This document shows, piece after piece, positions 1 to 5,679 of a DNA stretch of 8,373 bases. The stretch covers positions 1 through 8,373 of the forward strand of contig JACDAV010000174.1 of the NCBI GenBank assembly GCA_013695255.1, given 5' to 3'. The notes below the pieces were generated by a model that made no database searches, had not been told where the DNA came from, and worked only from the letters and a program-made list of their open reading frames with translations. A program made the translations under genes and the position numbers. Position 1 is the stretch's first letter; each line of letters begins with the position of its first letter. This DNA comes from Chloroflexota bacterium (lineage in GTDB: Bacteria > Chloroflexota > Limnocylindria > Limnocylindrales > CSP1-4).

Positions 1-1340
1 ATGCCGATGGTTCGGATGACTTCGTGCTGGTCGCCTGCCTGCGCATAGTGCCGCGCCGCGATCCGCCAGTCGTCCGGGGAGCTATCCGCCACCCGGCGAT
101 TGAGGCCGGTGACGGAGTCGGGCCCGAGCTCGCGCGCCAGCCGCTCGAGCAGGAACTGCTGGACGAGCGGGTGGTACCGCGATGCTGCTCCACGGCGGCT
201 CGGTCGGGCGAGCAGGCCTGCCCTGACTGCCTTGTCGATGTAGGTGGTCACCTCCGCCGGTTCCATGTCGGTGACGATGGCGGCCAGTCGCGGTTCGACG
301 GACTCCAGGATCGCGCACCGCATCACGAACGCCTGCTCGTCGGGCGGCAGGCTGCCGATCACTTCCTCGGCGAGGTAGTCGTATAGCTCGCCTTCGGCGC
401 CCGACAGCGATCGAACGAACGAGCGAACCTCGCCGGTCGAGCGGCCGCGGATGGCGGCCTGCACGAGCTGCAGGGAAGCGGCCCATCCCTCGGTGCGTTG
501 GGACAGGTCGCTCAGGACGTCCGGTTCGAGCGGTCGGCCATACGTTTCGCGGAAGAGCTGCTCCGTCTCCGTGCCGTTGAATCGCAGGTCGTCCGTGGTG
601 AGGTCTGCCACCTCGCCAAGCGCTCGGAGCCGGGCGACCGGCAGGGTCGGCGGCCGGCGGCTCGCGATCACGAAGGTGACGCGCTCCGGTGCGCGGGCGA
701 AGAGCTCGCGGACGATCAGCCGGATGTCCGGCGCGTCGTCGACGACGTGGTAGTCGTCGAGCACGACCACGGCGCCCTCCTCGCCGAGGGCCTGGAACTC
801 CCGGACGAACGTCTCGAGCACCGTGTCGAGCGAGGGCCCGGTCGTCCCCAGGTCTTGGAGCAGCCCGGCAGTGGCCGGCGCGAACGAGGTATCGACCTCG
901 CGCCCGGCAGAAACCAGGTAGCTGACGAATGCGATCCAGTTGCGATCCTCTTCGTCGAGCCGGTACCAGAGGGTCCGCAGCCTGGTGCGACGGGCGAAGT
1001 CCGCGAGCAGGGTGGTCTTGCCGTAGCCAGCCTCGGCGATCACGAACACCGCCCGGTGGTGGACCTTGACGTGGAGCCAGTCGAGGAGCCGGTCGCGCGC
1101 GAGCGTCTCGTCGCGGAGTGGCGGCCGCTGGACCTTCGCCAGCTGGACCGGGTAGCCGCTCACGTCCTCGCGGTTCCCCCTCACGGCGAGTGTCGGCGAT
1201 CCGTTCGCCGGTCGACCGGGACCGACCGGCACGAGCGCGCGGGCGGTTCGCCCCTCTGCGGCGTCAGGCTGGACAGGGGTCGCGAACGATACGGAGCGAT
1301 CACGGGCGGTGTCAACGGTCCGCCGGTCGGGGAACGCCAT
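1..1340 (-). CDS. MalT/LuxR-type signal-transducing ATPase, C-terminus cut by window edge
   Basis: The first 446 residues of a large STAND-class regulator like those of the MalT/LuxR family. In that family an N-terminal ATPase senses an inducer, superhelical TPR-like repeats follow, and a C-terminal LuxR helix-turn-helix binds DNA. Seen here: a conserved entry segment (RPPLRDETLARDRLLDWL, about 72-89), a Walker A motif AEAGYGKT (102-109, Lys108), a Walker B strand VVVLDD (about 191-196), a sensor-like SRRPP (227-231), a winged-helix-like region (about 319-345), the conserved YHPLVQQFL (389-397), and the start of helical repeats (AARHYAQAGD, 429-438). The repeats and any DNA-binding domain lie outside the window, so regulator status is inferred. 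The ATG at 1338-1340 is the outermost in-frame start, with a stop (TGA) two codons upstream. The first 60 or so residues are Pro/Arg/Ala-rich and unlike the family, so the in-frame GTG at 1161-1163 is a credible alternative start. The inducer cannot be told. Confidence 0.9.
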   Translation of the reverse strand, partial: MAFPDRRTVDTARDRSVSFATPVQPDAAEGRTARALVPVGPGRPANGSPTLAVRGNREDVSGYPVQLAKVQRPPLRDETLARDRLLDWLHVKVHHRAVFVIAEAGYGKTTLLADFARRTRLRTLWYRLDEEDRNWIAFVSYLVSAGREVDTSFAPATAGLLQDLGTTGPSLDTVLETFVREFQALGEEGAVVVLDDYHVVDDAPDIRLIVRELFARAPERVTFVIASRRPPTLPVARLRALGEVADLTTDDLRFNGTETEQLFRETYGRPLEPDVLSDLSQRTEGWAASLQLVQAAIRGRSTGEVRSFVRSLSGAEGELYDYLAEEVIGSLPPDEQAFVMRCAILESVEPRLAAIVTDMEPAEVTTYIDKAVRAGLLARPSRRGAASRYHPLVQQFLLERLARELGPDSVTGLNRRVADSSPDDWRIAARHYAQAGDQHEVIRTIG

Positions 1341-1436
1341 GCCTCAATCGTCGGCCGTGACGCTCACCTCCGGCTTAGCTGCGACCACACGCGCCGGAAA
1401 CACCGCCGGCCCCACGCTGGCGAGGGCGCGCAGTGC

Positions 1437-1456
1437 GGAGGCCCGCTCAGGCCTCC
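1437..1456 (-). terminator. Hairpin enclosing the lipoprotein stop codon, possible terminator
   Basis: GGAGGCC (1437-1443) and GGCCTCC (1450-1456) form a perfect 7-bp stem around a 6-nt loop. The loop contains the TGA stop (minus strand, 1447-1449) of the lipoprotein gene. No U-run follows, so it is not a classic intrinsic terminator. It could act as a Rho-dependent end, an mRNA 3' stabiliser, or a feature between the lipoprotein gene and the downstream ATPase gene. Confidence 0.4.
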
Positions 1457-2355
1457 TCGTCAGGAAGCAGCGGCCGGACCCCGATGCTGTAGACCTTCCC
1501 ATCCGGTGCTTCGACGTACAGGCCCTGAACGCCGCCGTTGAGATCACCCAGGTCGAGAACGGCGAGCTCCTTGGCCGACATCACGCGGACGGGAAAGCCG
1601 GATGCGCCGGCGTTGTCGGCGGCGGCGAAGTCCGTCGGCGCCAGGTCCTTCCATGGCCAGGCGACCACCCTGGTCGGGACACCACCAGACTCGATCAAGG
1701 CAACACGCCAGGCGGTCGGCTGGTACTCCGAGGTCGGCACGACGCCGCCCTCGTCGAGACGCTGGAGGCGATCGGCCAGCTGCTTGAACTGCGTTCGGAT
1801 CAACTGATCGGCAGCCGACGGGTCCTCGAGGCCCAGCGCATAGACGGACACCTGTTTGCTGCGCCCGCCCGCGTTGATGGTGAAGAGGGCGGTGCCCGCA
1901 TCCGCGACCGTGTCGAGCTCGTAGTGATCGCGCGCGACGCCCAGGCCACCCTCATTGACGGCGAACGCGAGCAGCGACTGCATCTGCTCCTCGTCAAGCC
2001 GCGCCGTCCGGAACGGTTGGTGCACCATGAGCCCGTTCTCGTCGGCCGGCGGCTGGGCGGCCGGGTCCCTGAAGACGACGGTGCCATCGCCGTACAGCGT
2101 GAAGATCGGCGCCTGGGTGGCGGTCCACTCGGGGACCATGAACCCGCCGCCCTCCTCGTAGCGCAGCACGATCTCGGTCGCTCCGGTGGGGTGCTCGATC
2201 CCGCCGGCCGGCGGTGCAGAGGCCGCCGGCGACGGCGACGACGGAGCGGTCGCGGATGGAGTGGCGGTCGGCATCGCGGGCCCGCCGCCACCGGCACAGG
2301 CCGCGACGAGCAGTGCCGGGGCAAGGATCAGGGGGCGGCGGCGGGCGTTCGGCAT
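1447..2355 (-). CDS. Putative secreted lipoprotein, function unknown
   Basis: A 302-residue protein with a bacterial lipoprotein signal: a basic start (MPNARRRP), a hydrophobic stretch (LILAPALL) and a lipobox VAAC with the lipidated cysteine at residue 20. The mature protein should be anchored to the outer face of the cytoplasmic membrane. A flexible Pro/Ser/Ala/Thr-rich linker covers about 25-50, and a globular domain rich in beta-like segments fills the rest (EIVLRYEEGGG; IFTLYGDGTVVFRD; a late region ending DGKVYSIGVRPLLPDEEA). The phrase LYGDGTVVFRD resembles short beta-hairpin pieces in uncharacterised secreted proteins, but I recognise no named family or catalytic motif. The start at 2353-2355 is preceded by GGGAGG on the minus strand, only 2 nt away. 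Longer open frame upstream lacks a signal peptide and is judged non-coding. The ATPase gene follows 106 bp downstream on the same strand; a functional link is possible but unproven. Confidence 0.85.
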   Translation of the reverse strand: MPNARRRPLILAPALLVAACAGGGGPAMPTATPSATAPSSPSPAASAPPAGGIEHPTGATEIVLRYEEGGGFMVPEWTATQAPIFTLYGDGTVVFRDPAAQPPADENGLMVHQPFRTARLDEEQMQSLLAFAVNEGGLGVARDHYELDTVADAGTALFTINAGGRSKQVSVYALGLEDPSAADQLIRTQFKQLADRLQRLDEGGVVPTSEYQPTAWRVALIESGGVPTRVVAWPWKDLAPTDFAAADNAGASGFPVRVMSAKELAVLDLGDLNGGVQGLYVEAPDGKVYSIGVRPLLPDEEA

Positions 2356-2664
2356 GGCCTCCCGACGGCGACGCAACCGGTCCGGTTCCGTCCGAGTGTT
2401 CCTCCGGTGCCTGCATGCACCACGACGAATCGCATGGGCTCGCCCAATGACTGGGTGGGCTCGCCCGTTCAGGAGCGTCCTGGAGGGCGACCGGGCACGA
2501 TCGTCGGGCGGAATTGGCGATTGACGGCGCGCGTATTCTCCGCCCAAGGTTCCGGGCCGGACGCGGCCGGAGCGATGGGAAGCCCGTCCCCCTTCTCGTC
2601 CTGCCTCCGGCGCCCCCACCGGCCGAGCCGTATCGCGGCGCTCGCGCCATGGAGGATGGAGAGG
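2356..2664. promoter_or_regulatory. Divergent intergenic region between lipoprotein and zinc-ribbon genes
   Basis: About 310 bp with no convincing gene on either strand. It should hold promoters for both divergent genes, but I find no sigma-70 pair with good spacing. The nearest rightward candidate is TTGGCG (2514-2519) with TATTCT (2534-2539), only 14 bp apart. Its most ordered part is a pair of GGGCTCGCCC palindromes, listed separately. A small CAGGA-GCG-TCCTG inverted repeat sits at 2470-2482. Confidence 0.55.
2435..2466. repeat. Tandem GGGC-N2-GCCC palindromes, 21 bp apart
   Basis: TGGGCTCGCCC occurs at 2435-2445 and again at 2456-2466. Inside each copy GGGC and GCCC are inverted repeats around TC. 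The start-to-start distance is 21 bp, about two helical turns, so both copies face the same side of the DNA. This arrangement is typical of cooperative operator sites. The region lies 80-110 bp upstream of the lipoprotein start and about 200 bp upstream of the zinc-ribbon gene. The binding protein is unknown. Confidence 0.5.
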
Positions 2665-2970
2665 GTGTATCAGGATCGCACGATCACGTGTCGCGACTGC
2701 TCCGAGGACTTCGTCTTCTCGGCCGGCGAGCAGTCCTTCTTCTCGACGAAGGGCCTCCAGAACGATCCACAGCGGTGCCCGGCCTGCCGGGCCGTGGCCA
2801 AGCGTGCACGAACCGACGGCGGTCCACGGGAGTTCCATGCGGCCGTCTGTGGCGCGTGCGGCGGCCAGGCGGTCGTGCCGTTCGCCCCGCGCAACGATCG
2901 ACCCGTCTACTGCAGCTCGTGCTTCGACAAGGTGCGCGCCGGTACGATCGCCGGGTCCGTCAGCGTCTGA
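2665..2970 (+). CDS. Small protein with two zinc-ribbon modules
   Basis: A 101-residue cytosolic protein with eight cysteines in four CxxC pairs. The first module pairs CRDC (9-12) with CPAC (38-41) around a segment FVFSAGEQSFFSTKG (16-30), which matches the probable zinc-binding domain found in many small bacterial proteins (often annotated zinc-ribbon, zf-trcl type). The second module pairs CGAC (62-65) with CSSC (83-86), followed by FDKVR, as in the CxxC zinc-ribbon family with RPVYC-type endings. Each module should bind one Zn ion; the cellular role of the family is not established, with nucleic-acid or protein binding the usual guess. I chose the GTG at 2665 because GGAGG at 2651-2655 lies 9 nt upstream and family members begin close to YQDRT. 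An ATG three codons earlier (2656) abuts that GGAGG and is less likely. The dodecin gene follows 80 bp downstream on the same strand. Confidence 0.9.
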   Translation: MYQDRTITCRDCSEDFVFSAGEQSFFSTKGLQNDPQRCPACRAVAKRARTDGGPREFHAAVCGACGGQAVVPFAPRNDRPVYCSSCFDKVRAGTIAGSVSV

Positions 2971-3035
2971 CGCAACGGCCCACGCCGACGACGGTCGAGC
3001 GATTGGGGGCCGCCGTTCGGTCGCCTGGCGCCAGC

Positions 3036-3043
3036 AAGGGAGG
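3036..3043 (+). promoter_or_regulatory. Strong ribosome binding site of the dodecin gene
   Basis: AAGGGAGG lies 7 nt before a GTG codon at 3051. It fixes the dodecin start, since the open frame continues far upstream without similarity to the family. Confidence 0.85.
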
Positions 3044-3050
3044 TCGAGGC

Positions 3051-3257
3051 GTGAGTGGCGTCATCATCATCCGGGAGATGGTCGGGACCAGCCCGAAATC
3101 GTGGAGCGACGCGGCTCGTCAGGCGGTCACGACCGCCTCGCGGACCGTCCGCAACATCAGGACCGTGGACGTCGTGAAGTCCTCGGCGGTCGTGGAGGAC
3201 GGCGAGATCGTGGAATACCGGGTCGAGCTCAAGATCGGCTTCGAGTACGAGGGCTGA
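3051..3257 (+). CDS. Dodecin family protein lacking the flavin-stacking Trp
   Basis: A 68-residue protein matching the dodecin fold over its whole length: a first strand (VIIIREMVGTS), one helix (SPKSWSDAARQAVTTASRTV, about 14-33), then strands around IRTVDVVKSSAVV and the closing EYRVELKIGFEYEG. Dodecins assemble into hollow dodecamers; the classic ones store or buffer flavins (riboflavin, FMN) in the cytosol. In flavin-binding dodecins a tryptophan just after the helix (as in the LDWFEV motif) stacks on the isoalloxazine ring. Here the aligned position is Thr38 (IRTVDV). The only Trp (Trp18) lies in the SPKSW helix start, as in the SecE2/Rv0379-like subgroup described as calcium dodecins. 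The identity as a dodecin is firm; the ligand is uncertain. Start is GTG with an excellent ribosome site. Possibly co-transcribed with the zinc-ribbon gene. Confidence 0.93.
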   Translation: MSGVIIIREMVGTSPKSWSDAARQAVTTASRTVRNIRTVDVVKSSAVVEDGEIVEYRVELKIGFEYEG

Positions 3258-3315
3258 GCTCGAGGCGCTGAGCCGGCCGCGTGCGCGGATCGAACGCCCG
3301 CTGGCGCCATGACGC

Positions 3316-4680
3316 TCAGCTGACCTCGGCGTAGCGCTCGCTCGCATAGCTGACGAAGCGCGTCTGCCGCTTCTTGAACCACAGCTGGACCTCGCCAGTT
3401 GGTCCGTTGCGGTGCTTCGAGAGCTTCAGGTTGATGACCTCGCCGTCTGCGTCCTGATCGTCCTGGCCGCCTCGCTCCTTCTCGCGCCACAGGAACATCA
3501 CCAGGTCCGCGTCCTGCTCGATGGCACCGGACTCGCGAAGGTCCGAGAGCCGGGGTTCCTTGGATTCGCGCATCTCCGGCTGGCGGGACAGCTGCGACAG
3601 GGCGATGACGGGCACGGACAGCTCGCGCGCCAGGGCCTTGAGGCCGCGGGAGATCTCGGACACCTCCTGGACCCGGTTGGCATCCCGTGACTGCGTGGTC
3701 GCCTGCATCAGCTGGAGGTAGTCGACGACGATGAGATCGAGGCCCGACTCCGCCTGGAGCCGGCGCGCCTTCGTGCGCAGCTCCATGGCCGAGATGTTCG
3801 GCGTGTCGTCGATGTAGATGGGTGCCTCCGACAGGGCGTTCATGGCCGGCGCGATGCGCGCGAAGTCCAGCTCCTCGAGAAATCCGGTCCTTAGGCGCTG
3901 GGAGTCGATGTTGGCGACGCTCGAGAGCAGGCGCAGCACGAGCTGCTCCTTGCTCATCTCGAGGCTGAAGACCCCGACGCTCTTGCGCTCCTTGACGGCT
4001 GCATGCTCCGCGACGTTCAGCGCGAAGCTCGTCTTGCCGACCGATGGCCGGGCCGCGATGACCACCAGGTCGCTCTTCTGCAGCCCCGTCGTGAGCGTAT
4101 CGAGGTCCGTGAACCCGGTTCGGACGCCACTGATCTCGCCACGGTGCGCGTGCAGGTAATCGAGCCGGTCGTACGCGTCGTGGAGCAGGTCCCTCAGCTG
4201 GCTGAAGCCGGCCGAGATCCGCCGGTTGCTGACCGTGAACAGCTCCGCTTCCGCGCGGTCGATCGCCTCCTGGATCTCGGCCGGGTCCTCATAGCCGATC
4301 CCCGCGATCTTTCCGGCCGCCGCGATCAGGTTGCGCAGAACCGCCTTGCGTTCCACGATCCGGCCGTACTGGACCGCGTGCACGGCCGTCGGGGTCTGGT
4401 TCGACAGGGTCGATAGATACGATCGCCCGCCGATCGCGTCGAGCTGCTCGTCGCGCTCCAGCGCCTCCGCGACGGTCACGATGTCGATCGGCTCCCGGCG
4501 CTCCGAGAGATCGAGGATCGCCCGGAAGATCGTGCCGTGCGCCTGGCGGTAGAAGTCCTCCGGGCGCAGGAACTCCGCGACCTCGATGACGACGTCGCGA
4601 TCGATCAGGATGGCGCCGAGCACCGACTGCTCGGCCTCGAGACTCTGCGGGGGCAGGCGGTCGATCATCGCATCCAACAT
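3316..4680 (-). CDS. dnaB: Replicative DNA helicase DnaB
   Basis: A 454-residue RecA-fold helicase of normal family length. It forms the hexamer that unwinds DNA 5'-3' at the replication fork using ATP and interacts with primase. The N-terminal helical domain begins with the typical PPQSLEAEQSVLGAIL (10-25), and a linker follows around 150-185. The ATPase core has Walker A RPSVGKT (211-217, Lys216), SLEMSKEQL (239-247), Walker B LIVVDYLQLM (316-325, Asp320), IALSQLSR (359-366) and LSDLRESGAIEQDADLV (378-394), all diagnostic. No intein or truncation is seen. A DDQDADGE acidic patch (407-414) lies in a C-terminal loop. Start ATG at 4678-4680; a second ATG four codons later (4666-4668) is possible, and neither has a clear ribosome site. 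It lies 148 bp downstream of lexA on the same strand, so may be partly read from the lexA promoter. It converges with the dodecin gene across 58 bp. Confidence 0.97.
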   Translation of the reverse strand: MLDAMIDRLPPQSLEAEQSVLGAILIDRDVVIEVAEFLRPEDFYRQAHGTIFRAILDLSERREPIDIVTVAEALERDEQLDAIGGRSYLSTLSNQTPTAVHAVQYGRIVERKAVLRNLIAAAGKIAGIGYEDPAEIQEAIDRAEAELFTVSNRRISAGFSQLRDLLHDAYDRLDYLHAHRGEISGVRTGFTDLDTLTTGLQKSDLVVIAARPSVGKTSFALNVAEHAAVKERKSVGVFSLEMSKEQLVLRLLSSVANIDSQRLRTGFLEELDFARIAPAMNALSEAPIYIDDTPNISAMELRTKARRLQAESGLDLIVVDYLQLMQATTQSRDANRVQEVSEISRGLKALARELSVPVIALSQLSRQPEMRESKEPRLSDLRESGAIEQDADLVMFLWREKERGGQDDQDADGEVINLKLSKHRNGPTGEVQLWFKKRQTRFVSYASERYAEVS

Positions 4681-4693
4681 TCGGGCCGGGCTG

Positions 4694-4710
4694 TGACAGG
4701 TCGACTGTCA
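4694..4710. promoter_or_regulatory. 17-bp inverted repeat just upstream of dnaB
   Basis: TGACAG (4694-4699) and CTGTCA (4705-4710) are perfect 6-bp arms separated by GTCGA. The repeat ends 13 nt from the dnaB start, where a ribosome site would normally be. It may be an operator or an RNA hairpin that limits initiation. It does not match the LexA box found at lexA. Confidence 0.45.
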
Positions 4711-4751
4711 TGCCGCCGGACGTGGGTTGGGAAGGGGCTTATGAACGAACT

Positions 4752-4804
4752 GCGTCCACAGGAGCCCGCGCCCGGCTGGCGCCCTGTGGAAACCGTGTGG
4801 ACGT
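4752..4804. repeat. Nested hairpin and three DnaA-box-like TGTGGA motifs between lexA and dnaB
   Basis: TCCACAGG (4755-4762) and CCTGTGGA (4783-4790) are an exact 8-bp inverted repeat, and nested inside it GCGCC (4768-4772) pairs with GGCGC (4778-4782). Together they give a strong stem with a 5-nt bulge. No U-run follows on the minus strand, so termination of lexA is only possible. The same DNA has three TCCACA/TGTGGA motifs: GCGTCCACA (4752-4760), TGTGGAAAC (4785-4793) and TGTGGACGT (4796-4804). Each differs at two positions from the high-GC DnaA box TTGTCCACA. Confidence 0.45.
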
Positions 4805-4828
4805 TTCTCCCAGCTCAGCCGGCAGTGA

Positions 4829-5479
4829 TCAGTCGAGCCGCCGGATGACGCCGATGAGCTTGCCCTGGATGCGGACATCGTCGTAGAACTGCGGCGGAAA
4901 GTCCGGATTGGCCGGCTGGAGGCGGACCCGGTCCTTCTCCTTGAAGAAGGTCTTGAGCGTGACCGCGTTGTCCTCGACCTGGGCGACGACGATGTCGCCG
5001 TTCCGGGCGGTCGACTGGGGACGGATGAGAACGAAGTCGCCGTCCGCGATGTGCGCCTCGATCATCGAATCGCCGCGGACCCGCAGGACGTACGCGTCGC
5101 CGCTCGGGGCGAGGAGGTCCGGGACCGCGATCGTCTCCGAGGCGTCCTGATAGGCCTCGATCGGACCACCGGCCGCGATCTCGCCGATGATCGGCAGCAC
5201 GTGGGCGTCCGCCGTGCTGCTCTGCGGAACGAGCTCGCTCGACAGCCCAAGGCGCAGTGCTGCGGTCGGCGTGAGGCGGATGGCCCGCGACTGTGCCGCA
5301 CCGCGCTCGAGGTAGCCCTCGCGCGCGAGGATCTGCAGATGGTGATGGACCGCCGAGGTCGAGGCGAGACCGACCGCCCGGGCAATCTCGCGAACGGACG
5401 GCGGGTAGCCGCGCGCGCGCAGCATGGCCGCGATGAAGTCCAGGATCTTGACCTTCCGCTCGGCGTCGTGCTTCGTCAC
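4829..5479 (-). CDS. lexA: LexA repressor (SOS response), self-cleaving
   Basis: A 216-residue SOS repressor of standard length. It binds operators as a dimer and, when RecA filaments form on damaged DNA, cleaves itself to release the SOS genes. The N-terminal winged helix-turn-helix spans about 10-60, with the hallmark GYPPSVREIARAVGLAST (24-41) and the wing region EGYLERG. The C-terminal S24 peptidase domain has the Ala-Gly cleavage site (IAAGG; Ala103-Gly104), the catalytic Ser138 in GDSMI and Lys176 in VTLKTF. All key residues are present, so it should be functional. The start is the GTG at 5477-5479, preceded by AAGGAGG with a 5-nt gap. An in-frame ATG eight codons upstream (5501-5503) lies inside the -10 box, so cannot be translated from this promoter. 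The promoter contains a perfect LexA box, indicating self-repression. dnaB follows downstream on the same strand. Confidence 0.97.
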   Translation of the reverse strand: MTKHDAERKVKILDFIAAMLRARGYPPSVREIARAVGLASTSAVHHHLQILAREGYLERGAAQSRAIRLTPTAALRLGLSSELVPQSSTADAHVLPIIGEIAAGGPIEAYQDASETIAVPDLLAPSGDAYVLRVRGDSMIEAHIADGDFVLIRPQSTARNGDIVVAQVEDNAVTLKTFFKEKDRVRLQPANPDFPPQFYDDVRIQGKLIGVIRRLD

Positions 5480-5484
5480 TCGGC

Positions 5485-5491
5485 CCTCCTT
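5485..5491 (-). promoter_or_regulatory. Ribosome binding site deciding the lexA GTG start
   Basis: On the minus strand AAGGAGG ends 5 nt before GTG (5477-5479). With transcription starting about 7 nt past the -10 box (around 5492), the leader would be only about 13 nt long, with this site at its very 5' end. Confidence 0.85.
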
Positions 5492-5498
5492 GTCGAGG

Positions 5499-5526
5499 AT
5501 CATACCGAACGGGCGTTCGATGTCAA
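5499..5526 (-). promoter_or_regulatory. lexA promoter, near-consensus sigma-70 type
   Basis: Read on the minus strand: -35 TTGACA (5521-5526, a perfect match), a 16-bp spacer (5505-5520), and -10 TATGAT (5499-5504, one mismatch from TATAAT). It is the best promoter in the window and faces lexA, possibly serving dnaB as well. The LexA operator sits wholly inside the spacer, so bound LexA would block RNA polymerase. Confidence 0.88.
5506..5519. promoter_or_regulatory. LexA operator (SOS box)
   Basis: CGAAC (5506-5510), GGGC, GTTCG (5515-5519): a perfect inverted repeat matching the CGAAC-N4-GTTCG class of SOS box bound by LexA proteins of Gram-positive bacteria and several other phyla. It lies between the -35 and -10 elements of lexA. 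Confidence 0.9.
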
Positions 5527-5679
5527 GAGTGAAGACCCGGCTTCGGGCACGGGCCGGCCGGCGGATGGGGCCGCAGCCGATGGAAACCGCCGATGAGGGC
5601 CGTACCGGCCGGCTGGTAGACTCCTCGCTTCCCGATCGCGTGCCAGGCGGCGCGCTGACGCGGCGCACCCGGGAGGCCG

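Noticed and set aside
498..1541. A 347-codon rightward open frame antisense to the ATPase gene
   Set aside because: The minus strand shows Walker A, Walker B and MalT-type motifs in one continuous frame. The plus-strand frame has none.
2470..2482. CAGGA-GCG-TCCTG inverted repeat as an operator
   Set aside because: Five-base arms are too short to separate from chance, and no second copy was seen nearby.
2521..2539. TTGACG ... TATTCT as a promoter for the zinc-ribbon gene
   Set aside because: The spacing is 7 bp, far too short. Using TTGGCG as the -35 gives only 14 bp.
1309..2970. A 553-codon rightward open frame running through the lipoprotein gene into the zinc-ribbon gene
   Set aside because: Most of it is antisense to the lipoprotein, Arg/Gly-rich and without family features. 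Only the last 101 codons match a real protein. Long antisense frames are expected at this GC content.
3277..3288. CCGCG-TG-CGCGG as a bidirectional terminator between dodecin and dnaB
   Set aside because: The stem is 4-5 bp with a tiny loop and no T-run on either side. Such GC palindromes are common in this DNA.
3291..3304. A possible second LexA box (CGAACGCCCG) between dodecin and dnaB
   Set aside because: Only the left half matches. The right half is GCTGG instead of GTTCG, and it lies between convergent gene ends where an operator makes little sense.
4741..4848. A 35-residue ORF starting MNELRPQEPAPG with GGAAGGGG 3 nt upstream
   Set aside because: It runs into the 3' end of lexA antisense and through the hairpin/DnaA-like motifs, with no recognisable protein features. 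The purine-rich stretch before it is probably chance.
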